DNA from: Ancistrus triradiatus
Taxonomy: Eukaryota > Chordata > Actinopteri > Siluriformes > Loricariidae
Reading direction: 5' to 3'
DNA: 64,000 nucleotides
NCBI GenBank assembly: GCA_025084515.1
Contig: JAJAGP010000966.1
Location: 62,001-126,000, forward strand
Part shown: piece by piece, positions 22,691 to 35,969 of the stretch
Position numbering within the stretch: the stretch's first letter is position 1
Layout: each line of letters starts with the position of its first letter
Program-made: the position numbers and the translations under genes
The notes under the pieces: model-generated
What the model was told of the DNA's origin: nothing
The model's database searches: none
Seen by the model: only the letters and a program-made list of their open reading frames with translations

Positions 22691-23021
22691 TTGCAATGAA
22701 TGTAAAAGAGGAAGAGATAAATGAACAAAAAACTGTAGCCATCTAAAGACAACTCGACAGGTCTTTTATATTTAACTAACATGTCCACGATGAGAAGAAG
22801 AGCATTTTTGTTTTTAGTAACAGTTTCAGTTTGTGTTAGGGCAGTGCTGCCCTTCCACTTTGTTATGTAGCTGAGCAAACAGCACTAACTGGATGGTGTA
22901 GAGCTTTGCTCAGCAACCCTGTGCTGTGAAGTTTCTGTGATAGTCAGCACATGCCCTAGTGTGCTTTACAGACCTTTATAAGTATAACTTAGACCTTTCA
23001 CCAAACCAAAAATTGGGCCTC

Positions 23022-23199
23022 TTTGATTCTTGGTGCTGCCAAGGTTTCTTCAGCATAACATTTAGGGAGTTTTTCCTTGCCACTGTTGCCCTAGGCTTGC
23101 TCAATTAGGACTTTGGGTGTAGATAATAGAAACTTCTAAAGCTGCTTTGAAGCAGTGCTCCATTGTAAAAAGCGCTATAGAAATAAATCTGACTTTGAA
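23022..23199 (+). repeat. dispersed SINE/LINE-tail repeat, copy 2
   Basis: GGGAGTTTTTCCTTGCCACT, then GCTGCTTTGAAGCAGTG, then AAAGCGCTATAGAAATAAAT. Confidence 0.8.
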
Positions 23200-23560
23200 A
23201 AAATAAATCCATGTACCATGCTGTCTGTAAGCGCAATTGTCGAGCAGTGCAAAGGAAAGTATGACCAAAGCTTTGTAAGTAAGAGCTAAGGGTCTAATGC
23301 CCAATCTAGAGTATGTCTCTGCCTGTGATTAGAAACTTCTGAGAGAGACTATTATTATAGTTAGACTATAATTGTGCTTTTTTTCCTCCCATGTAAACCT
23401 ATTATAAGTGAAAAAGCTTAATGTGACTTAATGTGCGAAAGCATTTACCTAGAAACACCAAACGTCTCTCAGTTACTACTGATCATAAGTAATCTTTACT
23501 GCTGAAACGATAAGCCTGTGATCCAAAGGGAAAGGAATTGTTTGTATGTTGTTTTACTTA

Positions 23561-24707
23561 CAGTGGGGCAAAAAAGTATTTAGTCAGCCACTGATTGTTC
23601 AAGTTCTCCTACTTAGAAAGATGTTAGAGGTCTGTAATTTTCATCATAGCTACACTTCAACTATGAGAGACAAAATGAGAAAAAATAAATCCAGGAAATC
23701 ACACTGTAGGATTTTTAAAGAATTTAATTGTCAGTTATGGTGGAAAATAAGTATTTGGTCAATGACAAAAGTTAAACTCAGTACTTGGAGTTACAGAGAT
23801 CAAACATTTCTTGTAAGTCTTCAGCAGGTTTGCACACACTGCAGCTGGTATTTTTGCCCATTCCTCCATGCATATCTCCTCTAGATCAGAGATGTTTTGG
23901 GACTGACGCTGAGCAACACGGACTGAGCAACTCCCTCCACAAATTTTCTATGGTTTTAAGGTCTAGAGACTGGCTAGGCCACTCCAGGACCTTGAATGCT
24001 TTTTACGGAGCCACTCCTTCATTGCCCAAACGGTGTGTTTGGGATCATTGTTACTGATGGTAGCCTTTGTTACTTGGTCCCAGCTCTCTGCAGGTCATTC
24101 ATCAGGTCCCTCCGTGTAGTTTCGGGATGTTTGCTCATCGTTGTCATGATCATTTTGACCCCATAGGATGAGATCTTGTGTGGGGCCCCAAATTGAGGGA
24201 GGTTATCAATGGTCTTGTATGTCTTGTATGTTGATTTATTCACACCAACCTGCTTGCCTATTGTAGACTCACTCTTCCCAGCCTGGTGCAGGTCTACAAT
24301 TTTCTTCCTGGTGTCCTTCAACAGCTCTTTGGTCTTGGCCATGGTTGAGTTTGGAGTCTGACTGTTTGAGGCTGTGGACAGGTGTCTTTTATACAGATAA
24401 CGAGGTCAAACAGGTGCCATTAATACAGGTAACAAGTGGAGGACAAAAGAGCTTCTTACAGAAGAAGTTGCAGGTCTGTGAGAGCCAGAAATCTCGCTTG
24501 TTTGTGGGTGACCAAATACTTATTTTCCACCATGATTTACAGTTTAATTCTTTAAAAATCCTACAATGTGATTTCCTGGATTTTTTTCTTTCCTTTTGTC
24601 TCTCATAGTTGAAGTGTACCTATGATGAAAATTACAGACCTCTCTCATCTTTCTATGTAGGAGAACTTGCACAACCAGTGGCTGACTAAATACTTTTTAC
24701 CCCACTC
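23561..24707 (-). mobile_element. Tc1-like transposon, truncated
   Basis: Long inverted ends: CAGTGGGGCAAAAAAGTATT at left, and AATACTTTTTACCCCACT at right, with TA on both sides (23559-23560, 24708-24709). It is 1147 bp, shorter than a full 1.3-1.6 kb Tc1. Only the N-terminal part of a transposase remains, on the - strand. Confidence 0.88.
24070..24342 (-). pseudogene. Tc1 transposase N-terminal fragment
   Basis: 90 residues starting MAKTKELLKDTRKKIVDLHQ, the typical helix-turn-helix opening of Tc1 transposases, including an S-x-x-x-I-G-K-Q-x-G-V-N-K-S-T recognition helix. The DDE catalytic core is missing, so it cannot transpose by itself. Confidence 0.85.
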
Positions 24708-25541
24708 TATAATAGGCTTCAATGTGAAGACAAAAGCTTAATGTAAAAACGATTCCTTTCCTTTTGGATCACAGGTTTCTCATTTCAGCAGTAGAGATTA
24801 CTTACGATCAGTAGTAACTGAGAGAAGTTTGGTTTTCTTAGGTCATTGTTATAGTACATCGAACACGGAACTCTGCTGAAGCCCATTATTATGCTGAGGT
24901 GTAACCTCTTTTATAACAGATCAACTATCCACACATATTACATTTAGGCTTTTTGTTATCTCTGACAAACCTTTGAGCACTCTTGAACATCCATCTTTCA
25001 CTAATCCTCTAGGGTGACATATCAAAACAAAACTTCGGGATCACATGACACACCATTCCGGGCAGATAGGTGCCTCCTTAATACAGATGGATTTTTGCAC
25101 TCATCACAGCCGTGTATTTGAAGAGTAAATATATAATAATGAAGCATAAATAGGAACCGATAAGTGGAATCCAATCTGTTTTTTTCACGGGGACCTGATT
25201 CTTGGAGTTTTGGAACTGGTTCTGGCAGAACCCGGGTTTCCATACCCAACCCTCGTACAGTTGCAAGTTATTGTTAAGTAACACCAAGCGTGTTAAAGTA
25301 AAAACACAACCGCACAGAGTAACAGTGACTGCTAAAGCCGGAATCACTGGTCTGTGTAATTACACATCTGTTTTATTTAAAAGTCCCCTTTCTAATGACT
25401 AGACCTTCCAGTGCTTAATCAATGCTGTGTAACAAATCAATTACAATCAATGACTCGACTGGTCAAGGACAAGTGAAGAGTGGAACGCTCAGTGAACAAA
25501 ATGTAACGCTGTTGGTACTCTTTAGAGACTCCAACTGATCT

Positions 25542-25690
25542 AACGCATGTTTTGGGAATGTGGGAGGAAACCGGCGTACTTGGAGTAAACCCACACAAGC
25601 ATCGGGAGAACTTGCAAACTCTACAGAGGTGTAAGTCAGGCCAGGACTCGAACTCAGGAGCAACAACTCTCACCATTGTGCCACCTCTAA
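25542..25690 (-). repeat. DANA-type tRNA-derived SINE
   Basis: On the - strand the order is GGTGGCACAATGGTGAG (A box), CCTGAGTTCGAGTCCTGG (B box), AGAGTTTGCAAGTTCTCCCG, then CGGTTTCCTCCCACATTCCC. It is better preserved than the copy at 16.7 kb. Confidence 0.8.
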
Positions 25691-26019
25691 GGGTGATTAG
25701 AAACAGATTAGAAACTACTATAAAAAGTCTCACAGCTTTTGATGTAGCTAGAGGATGTTTTTGTTATGGTTGCAGCACTGTGTGTGTGACTTTTTACATC
25801 CGTGAGTTTAGTGGACCATTGCATGACGCCCCTGAGTGCCCACAGTGACAGAGAGGCAAACGTGTGTGTGTGTGTGTGTCTGTGTGTGTCTGTGTGTGTT
25901 GGGTTGTGTTTGGGCATGTGTGTAAAGGAAATAAGGAGGGAGACAGGTGAGGAGAAATTGTGTGTTTGGCAGCTTGGTTTCTAGGATCGCACGCGTTGCC
26001 TGTGTTGCCTGGTGATAGG

Positions 26020-26597
26020 ACCACACACGCGCACGCGCGCACACGCACGCACACACACACACACACGAGTGATTTACCTACAAATAACAACATATGCAGT
26101 GAAGAAATCCATATTCAGTGCTCCGAATTCTCCTTCAGAAGCATAACGCAGGTGGTGGTTCCTAAACGCGCTGTGCGTAAAGGTGCTCGTCCACGCGCGA
26201 TCCGTAACTCCTGTTGACATTTCGCTGCCCCAGACCGGACGCTCCGAACCGAAACCGCTAAAGACGAGCACACACACAAACACAGCGTAAACACAACAAA
26301 TGAACGGCTATCGTGTGTCGGTGCTGCCGCGCGCGGTGTTCTCCCTGCTTCGCGCTCTTCATCCCCTCCATACCGCGCCTCGATTCACCTCTCCAGCGCC
26401 TCGGTGACGTTGCCACGTAGGGGCGTGGCCAAACCTGCCCTCGCTTCTCGGCGCTAGGGTGTCGGAGACTAGGGCTGGAAAGATCGCCGGGGAGCATCGC
26501 CACCACTCCTGCACGGAGCCGCGCCTGGCCGAGCACTGCACCGTGCGCACGTCGGGACTGCACAAAATTCCTTAGAAATATACCTGCTATTTATGGC
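26020..26597 (+). promoter_or_regulatory. dscaml1: CpG-rich promoter and 5' UTR of dscaml1
   Basis: CpG density rises sharply up to the start codon, as in a vertebrate CpG-island promoter. There is no TATA box nearby. Visible sites include TGACGT (26405-26410, CRE-like) and GGGGCGTGG (26420-26428, a GC/KLF-type box). The exact transcription start cannot be set. An upstream ATG at 26593 overlaps the main start. Confidence 0.6.
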
Positions 26598-26610
26598 ATG
26601 TGGCTGGTAA
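26593..26610 (+). promoter_or_regulatory. five-codon upstream ORF overlapping the dscaml1 start
   Basis: ATGGCATGTGGCTGGTAA reads M-A-C-G-W-stop in another frame and overlaps the main ATG at 26598. Such overlapping ORFs commonly lower translation of the main frame; that effect is inferred here. Confidence 0.5.
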
Positions 26611-26640
26611 CATTACTCCTGCTGTATTCTTTAAAAGACG
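26598..26640 (+). CDS. dscaml1: dscaml1 coding exon 1 (signal peptide)
   Basis: 43 nt, [14 protein letters not shown] plus one base, donor GTGAGT at 26641. The Kozak -3 base is G. Confidence 0.9.
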
Positions 26641-27910
26641 GTGAGTGAACCCCTGATTTAAGCTCTCATATAGACTAGTTGGAAAAAACAAACGAAAAGT
26701 TCGTATTTCTGCCAAAACTCGCGCTTTATGTGTTAATCGGTGCGTAAACGCCGCTGTCTGGTGCCGTAGGGTCGTTTGGGGAACGGATTGCGCTTCGGGT
26801 GCCTCTACATTTTATTCTCGTGTTTGACGTTTTTACTCATTAAAAGTTTGTCCAAATGGCAGTTCGGTGCTTAAAGGTTCAAAAACGCGTCGTCAAACCC
26901 AAACAGGTGATGCTGAATTCGAGGCTGATGAGGATTTGCTTTGCGCCTTCTAGAGCGTTCACTCATAATGGCGCGATTTGAATACGAGATACGAGCGCCG
27001 TGGAGTCATAAATATGCACGACAAGGAGCAGGGAAAACGCACTCTCAATTGTCGCGTCGTTCATTTTAGGGGTTTTTTCACTCTCTTTACGTGATGACCG
27101 TAGTTGGCCAAGTTGACCAAGTCTTAATTTGATCGTCCTTAAGCCCACTTTGACAGTATGGAGTGGGGCTGCAACAAGCGATGCAAATTTTCCCTGCTCG
27201 TCGCATCCCATTGGTAAAGGTTATTCAGTAAATGGAGGAAACGCTGGATTTGAAGTTTTCTACTCCTTTATCACTGTTCGGTTTGTTTGTTTGCTTGAAA
27301 AGTGTCCACAGTTTGCGTTAGGCGTTGGGTGTTTTTTGTTTTTACGCAGAATTTCCCCGTGAGCAGGACGGGGATAGCTATGCAGGCAGCCTCGTTTCCA
27401 ATTAGTCGTGGTGCAATTAGCGGTCCTCCATTTTCTGTGCCAACAGATTCTTCATTTGATAATGCTGATAATGATTTTGACGCGGGAGCAAGACACGTTT
27501 ACGACCTGTTAACGTCAGGAAACTGAAGCACTTCAAAGATTACTGCACTTTATTTCCTAAGACTTTGCGATTTACGATTTTTTAACATTTTGGGGGGATT
27601 TGACAGCGCCCATCCCCCTCTCTTGTCCTTTCCTCTACACCCCAGCCTGCCCCAAATCTAATTCCAATTTCCAGGGCTTGTTCATACGTGCATTTGTTTA
27701 ATTGCATTTTTGACTTTTATATAGCTTGTACTTTATAATTTTACTGCTGTTTTTAAAATGGTTTAAATTGCCTCACACGAGCCGAAAGGCTGTTTGTGGA
27801 CATCAGAGCTTTGGGTAAAAGGCTCCTAAAGTTTTCCTGTCAATTTTTATCGATTAATCTAAATTGTTACAAATACAGCTGACCCGTTTTTATAAGTTGC
27901 AGTGCTGTCG

Positions 27911-27968
<58 letters not shown>

Positions 27969-29282
27969 TCTCTCTCTGTCTGTGAAGGGGAGGTGGTGGA
28001 GGAGGAGGTGGATGAGGAAGAGAGGAGCAATAGGGCGTAAAGTGTGGTGAAATCGGGGTTATGATGCGGAGGACGAAAACAAACTTGCTTTTTAATCCCG
28101 TTTTGTTTCTCACACGGCCTCCGTTTAGACCCCGGCTAACATTATCATACAAACTAATAAAAATAAACTCGCATCAGGCATGCATATGCATTAGGACTGC
28201 GTATTTTTTCCACCGGGCCGCGCCTCCTTTTTTTCCCCACCTTCACTTTAGTCTCAGCGAATCCGTCCTTCAACTCTTTTTCTCATACTAAAAAGAGATT
28301 TGCGTGTGTTCTTTGCACGGCTTATTTGAAAGCTGTTTTTCAATAAACAATAGTGATGGGTGTACTTCTGAGAGACGACACCGCTCACCTGAGCCCCACA
28401 CAGGGCGCCTGAGAGGCTCCATCCATCCTGATCCGCCGGTCGATGGTTAGATTAGAAGGAAACCGAACCGAAAGAAATGAGAAAAGATGAGAAAAACCGT
28501 AAGCGTTAAAGCATTTCTGCTGATTTGGGATGAACTTGTATAAGAAGATAAGATGGAGAACAATAAGACGAACCTAAATGTTGGTAAAGTGCTGCATGTT
28601 CCATGCTCTGGGATAATTTTAGCACGAAGTCTTCTTGTTGCCAAGCTGTGGTGCCTTCATCTTAATGCGACAAACGCGATGGAGAGAGCAGATCAGAATT
28701 AAACGCGCTCTTAAATGTTCTTTTAAAAATGAAATGGTCCTGCACTTATTTTCCCTGAATAGGCCTAAATGATAATTCGCTCGTGTGTGCCATTCACTTT
28801 CTTTTGGTGTTTTTATTTTATTTTTATTTTTTTTGCAACGAACCTTCATTTATTAAAGCGAGGCCCATCTCGGAGAGAAATGATTTACCCAAGTTCAGTA
28901 TTTATTTTAATGATTTATTTTAAGCTCTAGCGTTCAGATAAGTGTGGCGGCCGCGATATTATCCAGTCTGATCCGATTTTTTAAACATTTGCCTAGATTA
29001 AAAAAGAGTTTGCACGGATGGTGGAACGTCCCACACACCAGCCATGTTAGTGCCGGTATAGGATTATTACTATATTACTACTAATTGTAATAATAATAAT
29101 CATATTAATCATAATAATAATAATAATAGTAATAATAATGATAATTTCACAATATTTCATATCTTTAAATCCTCTGCTTTTCGCAGCTGAGCAATTTGAT
29201 CCGAGCCTTACAGCATCATCCCCCACTAGAAAAGTAAATCAGGTCATTGGCCATAAGGACTCTCATTTATTTATCTGAAAAC

Positions 29283-29344
<62 letters not shown>

Positions 29345-29532
29345 AGGGGGAGAAACCTCTCTCTCTCTCACTCTTCTCTCTCTCCTCTCTCTCTCCTCTC
29401 TCAAAAATCTCTCTATCTCTCCATCTGTGTCAGTATGGTTTTTTTTTTGTAAACAAAAAATAAATATTAAATACAGTTAAAAAATAAAATATAATATATT
29501 ATATATATATATACTATATAATAATATAAATA

Positions 29533-29599
<67 letters not shown>

Positions 29600-29791
29600 T
29601 ATACTATATAGTAATAAGTAATATTCTATTATATATAATATGTACATTATGTAGTAATAACATAATTATTCAATTATTCAATTATTTTAGTTCTTTCTCA
29701 TATTTTTATTTATTATTACATTTATTAATATTTTTTGTTAGGACACTTTGTCAAATAAATAAATAATAATAATAATGATTTATACATAAAA

Positions 29792-29849
<58 letters not shown>

Positions 29850-30565
29850 GTATATACATATTATATTATTATTCTTATCATGTTTTACATGTATTATTTT
29901 ATTTATTATATACTGTTTTCTAATATTCTATAGTTCACGCCTACTCTTTTTCTGTAAGAAAATATTTGTGTTTTCTTTCTTGTAATAATAATAATAATAA
30001 TAATTTATAATATAATACTCTATTATATTTAATTCTTCATAGTCTATATTATTATATTTTATTTTATTTTATTTAGCCTCTGTTTGTTTTAACTATTACT
30101 ATAAACATATTAATTAGGTAACTTAGTTTAATTCTAATACATATTTATGTATCATCTAGGCTGCCCAAGCAGGTCAGGTCTCTTTCTGAGTCTTGGTCCT
30201 CACAAGGTTTCTTCCTTACAAAGTTTATGGAGTTTTTCCTTGCCACTGTCACCCCAGGCTTGCTGAGTTAGGGCTTTGGGCCTAGATATTTGTAAAGCTG
30301 CTTTGAGACAATGCTCTGTTGTGAACAGCGCTATTCAAATAAATTTGATTGGTCATAGTAGCTTATTCTGTGCCTTATCCCTGTCCGTGGCCTTGGGTGG
30401 TTGTAAGGTGTTGTGGTGTCGTGGTAGCTGCCAGTTCTTCTGTGGCATTTCTGTGAGGCCTGTTACATGACAGAAGTGATGCTGCTAAAACATGCTTATG
30501 ATTATTACTTTGCTGTTAACAGTGCAGCACTTCTGTTATCTTACTGGCCTGGTATTGAATTTGAA

Positions 30566-30601
<36 letters not shown>

Positions 30602-33269
30602 CCTTTCTAAGGACTGGGCTACTCACCTACATAATGTTTGCTATTTAGGTAATAAATCAACTCTGAATGAAGTCAGTTCAGATTAGAGTGTACAGCAAAA
30701 GCACTGTGGATAGGTTTAAAGCATCGAAGGCCAAATGGACTGAGCCCACTCTGGACATCTTATGGCCGTGCACGTACACTTGCATAAAATGACCACAATG
30801 CTGTGTTTAGCAGAGAGAAACGCTTCATTCATAACTCTGTGTTGTCTACATGCGTAGGTGTCGACGTTGTTTAGTAGTGCCGTGACTCATCTCTGTAAAG
30901 GATATGTTTAACCAGCTGTTTCTGTATCACGTGTGTTTTAAATTTTGCGCGCTCCTTGAGAGCAGCAGCACTTTATCAGAAGGATAAAGATGCAGAAAGG
31001 TGCTTTTTGATATAGCCGTTAAGGCTTCAGTCATAACTCTTCAAGGCCTCGTTCTGGATGGGATCATTCGGTCTTGAGTTGTAGTTTTTCAGTCGGAGGT
31101 TTCAGTAAATGTGAAACGTCTCGTGTGCTGTAAGATAACACTTTATTATTCCCCAAAGGGAAATGAGAGCGTTCCAGGAGCGTACGTAAACAAAAACTAG
31201 TCGAAGATAGTTGAATAATCTGTCGAATATTTAGATGATGAATCACTTAACTATCAATGGACTCAATAAAGACAATAAAGATGAATGCCGTACTCAGAAA
31301 TTCACTGTTATGAACTTTCCTGCTAATACAAAAGAGAAATAAAACTCTAATCTGTTTTTGGTCAAACTTTAAAACCAACAGTGTCCAAAGTAGCAGCAAT
31401 GACTTTTAACAGAACCAAATCAGTAAATCAGAATCTCCAGCCTTAAACATGAGGTGGCAAACTGGTTCTCTATGAACGGTTAAATTTGAATGATTTTGTC
31501 CAGCTCGCCTTTATGTTCGTGGAAAGTTCGTAAATGTTCACAGAAAAGTCAAGGTCAACAGAAAACTCTCTGAACGCACCTGTGGCCTCGACGTTAGGAC
31601 AGTGATGCAGTTTTTAAAACTGTAAACGTTACTTGCAAGGTCACCTGGCTCGTTGTGAGTAACAGTTACTTGCATCTCCGTTCCAGCTCGATTAACGATT
31701 TAAGAGAAGATGCATTTCGAAACGGAAAATGGTGCAGCTCATATCGTAAAGTAGGACGGCTTTTAACTACCTTTGTTCTTTACATTTACATTTACATTTA
31801 CAGCATTTAGCAGACCTTATCCAGAGCGACTTACAATTGATACCGTCTTACAATCCAAGCAATTGTGGGTTAAGGGTCTTGCTCAAGGACCCAACAGTGG
31901 CAGCTTGGCAGAGGTGGGATTTGAACCCTGGACCTTCTGGTCCAGAGTCCAGTACCTTAACCGCTAGGCTACCACAGTCCAAAATGGAGCCAGCTAAGGT
32001 CAGAGTCACAAAGATTCCAATGACAACCTTTTGTGGATTTGGTCCTTGAGGCTGCCCTTTTATCAATTCTCCAGTAAGTGGTAACGTAAAAACATTCCTA
32101 GTTAGAGCGAGAAACGTGCGTGATGATGTCATTGGCTAATCGACTATGAAATTAGTTGCCAACTCTTGGTAGTCGATTTTAGTCGACTAAGCCGACTGAT
32201 TGTCGCATCCCTAAAAAAACACAACACACGCATAGAAGTAAGATCAAATGAGAATAAAATAAAATGTGCTTTGTAAAAGGAATAAGACAATATTAGAAGA
32301 GAACTGTATAATATCTGCATACAGCCTGGAAAAAATACGAGACCACCTCACATTGAGTGTATAACAGCAGTTCCATTCCAGCACCTGACCAATTCCAGCA
32401 CAGACACACCTGATTCTGCTTAATGACCTGCTGATTAGTGCTCACCTGAAGCCGATCTGATTTACTGAGGAAAAGTAGAAGACATGAAAGCTGGGATTGA
32501 AATCTTGATATCTGAACTTTCCTAAATCTGAACTTGTTTTCTTTGTGTTATTACTTAATTGAGGTCTGAAAGCACTGCATCTTCTAGTTGATTCTTTTCT
32601 TTTCTCCTTTCTTATCTTCTGCTCTTTTATTGGCTTGCCTGTTCTGTTCATCTCATATCATCTCAGCTCTTATTATCCCTTCTTCGTTCTTATCTTCTGT
32701 TCTCTTATCGTCTCGTCTCTTGTCTTGTAGTATCTTATCTTATCTTCTGTCAACACATGTCTTTATTAGTTGAATAAGTGCTTTAAAAGCAATTGTGGCA
32801 AATGCAGATTTTTACTTGGAATTTATTTTGGTCGGTAGTGAACAGAATAAAACCAAAAAAGCTCCTTTCCACACAAAGGTGTACAGGACCTACAAATTAT
32901 AAAACCTTTTGCAGGTGTTTCCTAAATTTTTGCGGCGCTGTTCAGGTCACACAACTCGAGCTGACCTTAAAGTGTGAGTCACAAGAGAGTCACAACAGCA
33001 TGCGTCCATTTACTATCGCAGCATCTGATAGTCATAGCAGTTCTACATTAGTCTACATTAATAAATACCCAGGATGTAGCCGGGTTAATAAAGTGGCAGT
33101 GCAGTATTACAGTATTTATTATTATTATTATCAATATTATGGGAGAAAGAGCAGTAACCTGTGATAAAATGTGATAAAATATCTGTAACCTCGTATCATT
33201 TTAGTGCAACCGTGAATGGGAAAGCAGCATTTTTTCACTAGTGTGCGGAATTGTCAGGGGCAAGGTGTG

Positions 33270-33336
<67 letters not shown>

Positions 33337-35932
33337 TGAACGAGTGCACATGCGTGTCTAAGCAAATGCAGATGAGAGATCGAGAGAGAGCTGCATTATG
33401 CATAATTATGGATAGCCAATAAAATATTCTAGCCTCTCCTTACCATACATGTTCACACGCCATTTTCACACAGACCGTGTGCACAGAGGGAGAATAAAAT
33501 GCTTATGGTGGAACGGTTTCAAAAAATACGGACGTTCTTCTCTGGTTTTTGGAGTGGAACGCTGTGTTATGCAACTGTTTTTGGAATTGACTGCCATTAG
33601 TAGAGTGTTGAAGAGAGAGAAGGGGAAAAGAGAGGAATAAACCAGACATCATTAACAGAGGGGCTTGGCCTCCCCTGCCTCTCTCCTCATTTGCTATTAC
33701 TGCATATGGCAGGCAAAATGGCGGAGAGCTGCAAGCCTTCGTTAGCCAATGGATGATAGTCTTATGGAAAAAAAAGAAAAATGGAGTCTTCAGGCTTATC
33801 ATTTTTCCTCTCCTCTTATACATTTATTCTCTCCTGAACAAAAAACACCCACAACGCCTGTTGTTTCATCCGACGTCTGCACACAGCGGTGATGCCTGTG
33901 CACTTTCTGTGCATGAAATTATATTTGTGTCATTGTCAGCTCTTTAAAAGATCGACTTCTGTTTCAGTTTTTAATTGTTTTTTTTTTCTTTCCCCATTTC
34001 TTCTCTCACTATGGTACAAGTAACAATCTCCCTGAGCAGATCAATAAAATCTTATCTTAACTTATCTAATTTTATCTTCTTATCTTGTCTTGTCTTATCT
34101 TTTATCATATGGCATTGTGTCTTCTCTTCTTTCTTATCTTATCTTCTGTTCTTTTATCATCTCATCTCGTCACTTCTTTTCTCTTATCTTGTCTTCTGTT
34201 CTTGTCTTTTCTTGTCTTATGTTTGATTCTCTTATCATCTCATCTCATCTCTTATTTTCTCTTCTTTTATATCTTCTGCTCTCTTCTTCTCCTCCCCTAT
34301 CTTCTGATCTCTTATCGTCTCGTCTCTTGTCTTCTGTCATTGCATATTCTTCTTTCTTATCTAATCTTGTCTTCTGTTCTCATCATCTTGTCTCTCCTTT
34401 TCTCCTTTCTTATCTTATGTTCTTTTACTCTCTCATCTCTTCTCTTCTCTTCTCTTCCCCTTTTTTATCTTCTCTTCTGTTCTTTCATTGTCTCGTCTTT
34501 CATCTCTGCCCATCTCTTCTTGTCGCATTTCTTATCTCATCTTCTGTTCTTGTATTGTCTGTTCTCTTCTCTTCTCTTCTCTTCTTTTCTCTTCTCCTTT
34601 CTTATCTTGTCTTAGCTTATCTTGTCGTCTGGTCTCGTATCTGAGTTAAGTGTAAGAAATGTTCCTAAATGACCCTTAAACATGTGAACCCTGGTACAGG
34701 ATGAGGTTTTGTCAGTTTAGTGAATTAAGAATGATTAAATCCAGCTCTGTAGCATGTACACATTTAATCAGGTAGTGACATGGCTCAAGTTTTCAAAGCT
34801 TAATAAAATGTTGTGGTTCGATATGGTAGAAATATGATATAACGATTTTTAAAGACATTTTCACGATATTCAAAATGTGCTGCACTTCGTCCAATTGCAT
34901 TCATCGAATTTCACTCTATGATGCTCTTTAAGTACTGACGATATCCTCGATATGCTCAAAAAAGGATACTGTCAAAATTGATCACAATACGATAAAATAT
35001 CGCCCACCACTAGTCGTGACTACAGATAATTTATGCAGTTTTCCCCCCCAAAATAGGCAGAGTTTGTCTCTTTTAAGCTTAGTACAGCCATAAAGACACT
35101 GTTCAGTGAAAAAGCTCACCAAACCTCTGTTTTGGGGGGCAGTTAGGGATAACAGAATCACTGTCCCTGGCGTGTGGAGACCACCTCCCTGCTGTCCTGT
35201 GAACACACACACAGAGTGAGATTACTGATATTGTAATCTTTATTATGGGGGATAATGCTGTGGGCTATAATCTGTAAAAGCAAAAGATATGGAGGAAGCC
35301 TGGGGTGAAGCGACTGACCTGCTTCTCTTTCACCCATTTCCCCAACTGTATAAACATACAATCACTCTCATCCAATATTATATGTAAATTATGTAATGTG
35401 TACTTTTTAAGCTGTGAGCTATGGATTAATATGTTTCTAAGTTTGCTTGAGTATGTTGTTGTTGTGTTTATGTGGAGCTGCTTTTGGTGCTGAAGCCTGT
35501 AGCTGTCTCTGGTACTGAAAAGCCTGTCCCCCAGTAGCAAACTAAAGGCACCTCAGTTCAAAGATATGGACCCCACTGTTAGGAAAAAGGTCTAGAACCA
35601 TATATGGTGGCATTCAAAGTTAAGTTTCACCGTCAAAGATCAAGGTTTGATATCTAATCTTAATTTGATTTCACATTTGCTTATCTTAGTTTTTGATCTG
35701 CTCTTCAGGTTCTACGGCTCGACCCTGGCATATTTCAGTCTTTACTATCAACCACCAAGCCCCCTAACCCAGCCCCCCCTCCACCAGACCTAGATCCACC
35801 TTTTGCCTGGGGGCAGAGAGGGATAGAGACCCTCCACAGAAGGCTCTGTGTGTTAAATGTGAAAGAAGATTATATGGCTTTAACTCTGTGTCTGGCATAC
35901 AAATTCCAATCACAGAACATATCCCTTCATAT

Positions 35933-35969
<37 letters not shown>

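Larger units (their letters stand above)
23443..24848. repeat. inverted repeat with a Tc1 element in its loop
   Basis: The left arm 23443-23540 and right arm 24750-24848 are reverse complements at roughly 85-90% by eye. For example CTCTCAGTTACTACTGATC is on the left, and GATCAGTAGTAACTGAGAG on the right. The arms look like the two ends of a MITE now split by the Tc1 element. Confidence 0.7.
16626..26010. other. fxyd2-dscaml1 intergenic region
   Basis: No protein exon was recognised. It holds SINEs, a LINE-tail repeat, long AT, GT, CT and AC microsatellites, a DNA-transposon repeat split by a SINE, and a Tc1 element inside an inverted repeat. Nothing is recognised in about 16910-18120. Confidence 0.6.

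Noticed and set aside
26881..27530. Extra dscaml1 coding exon in the CpG-rich start of intron 1
   Set aside because: The codon phase and peptide from exon 1 to the Ig exon already match the family without an extra exon, and no frame here shows Ig features.
34085..34644. Open frames of 176 and 184 codons rich in Leu, Ser and Phe
   Set aside because: Both come from the pyrimidine-rich tract, where stop codons are rare. They overlap in different frames and resemble transmembrane segments only because of base composition.
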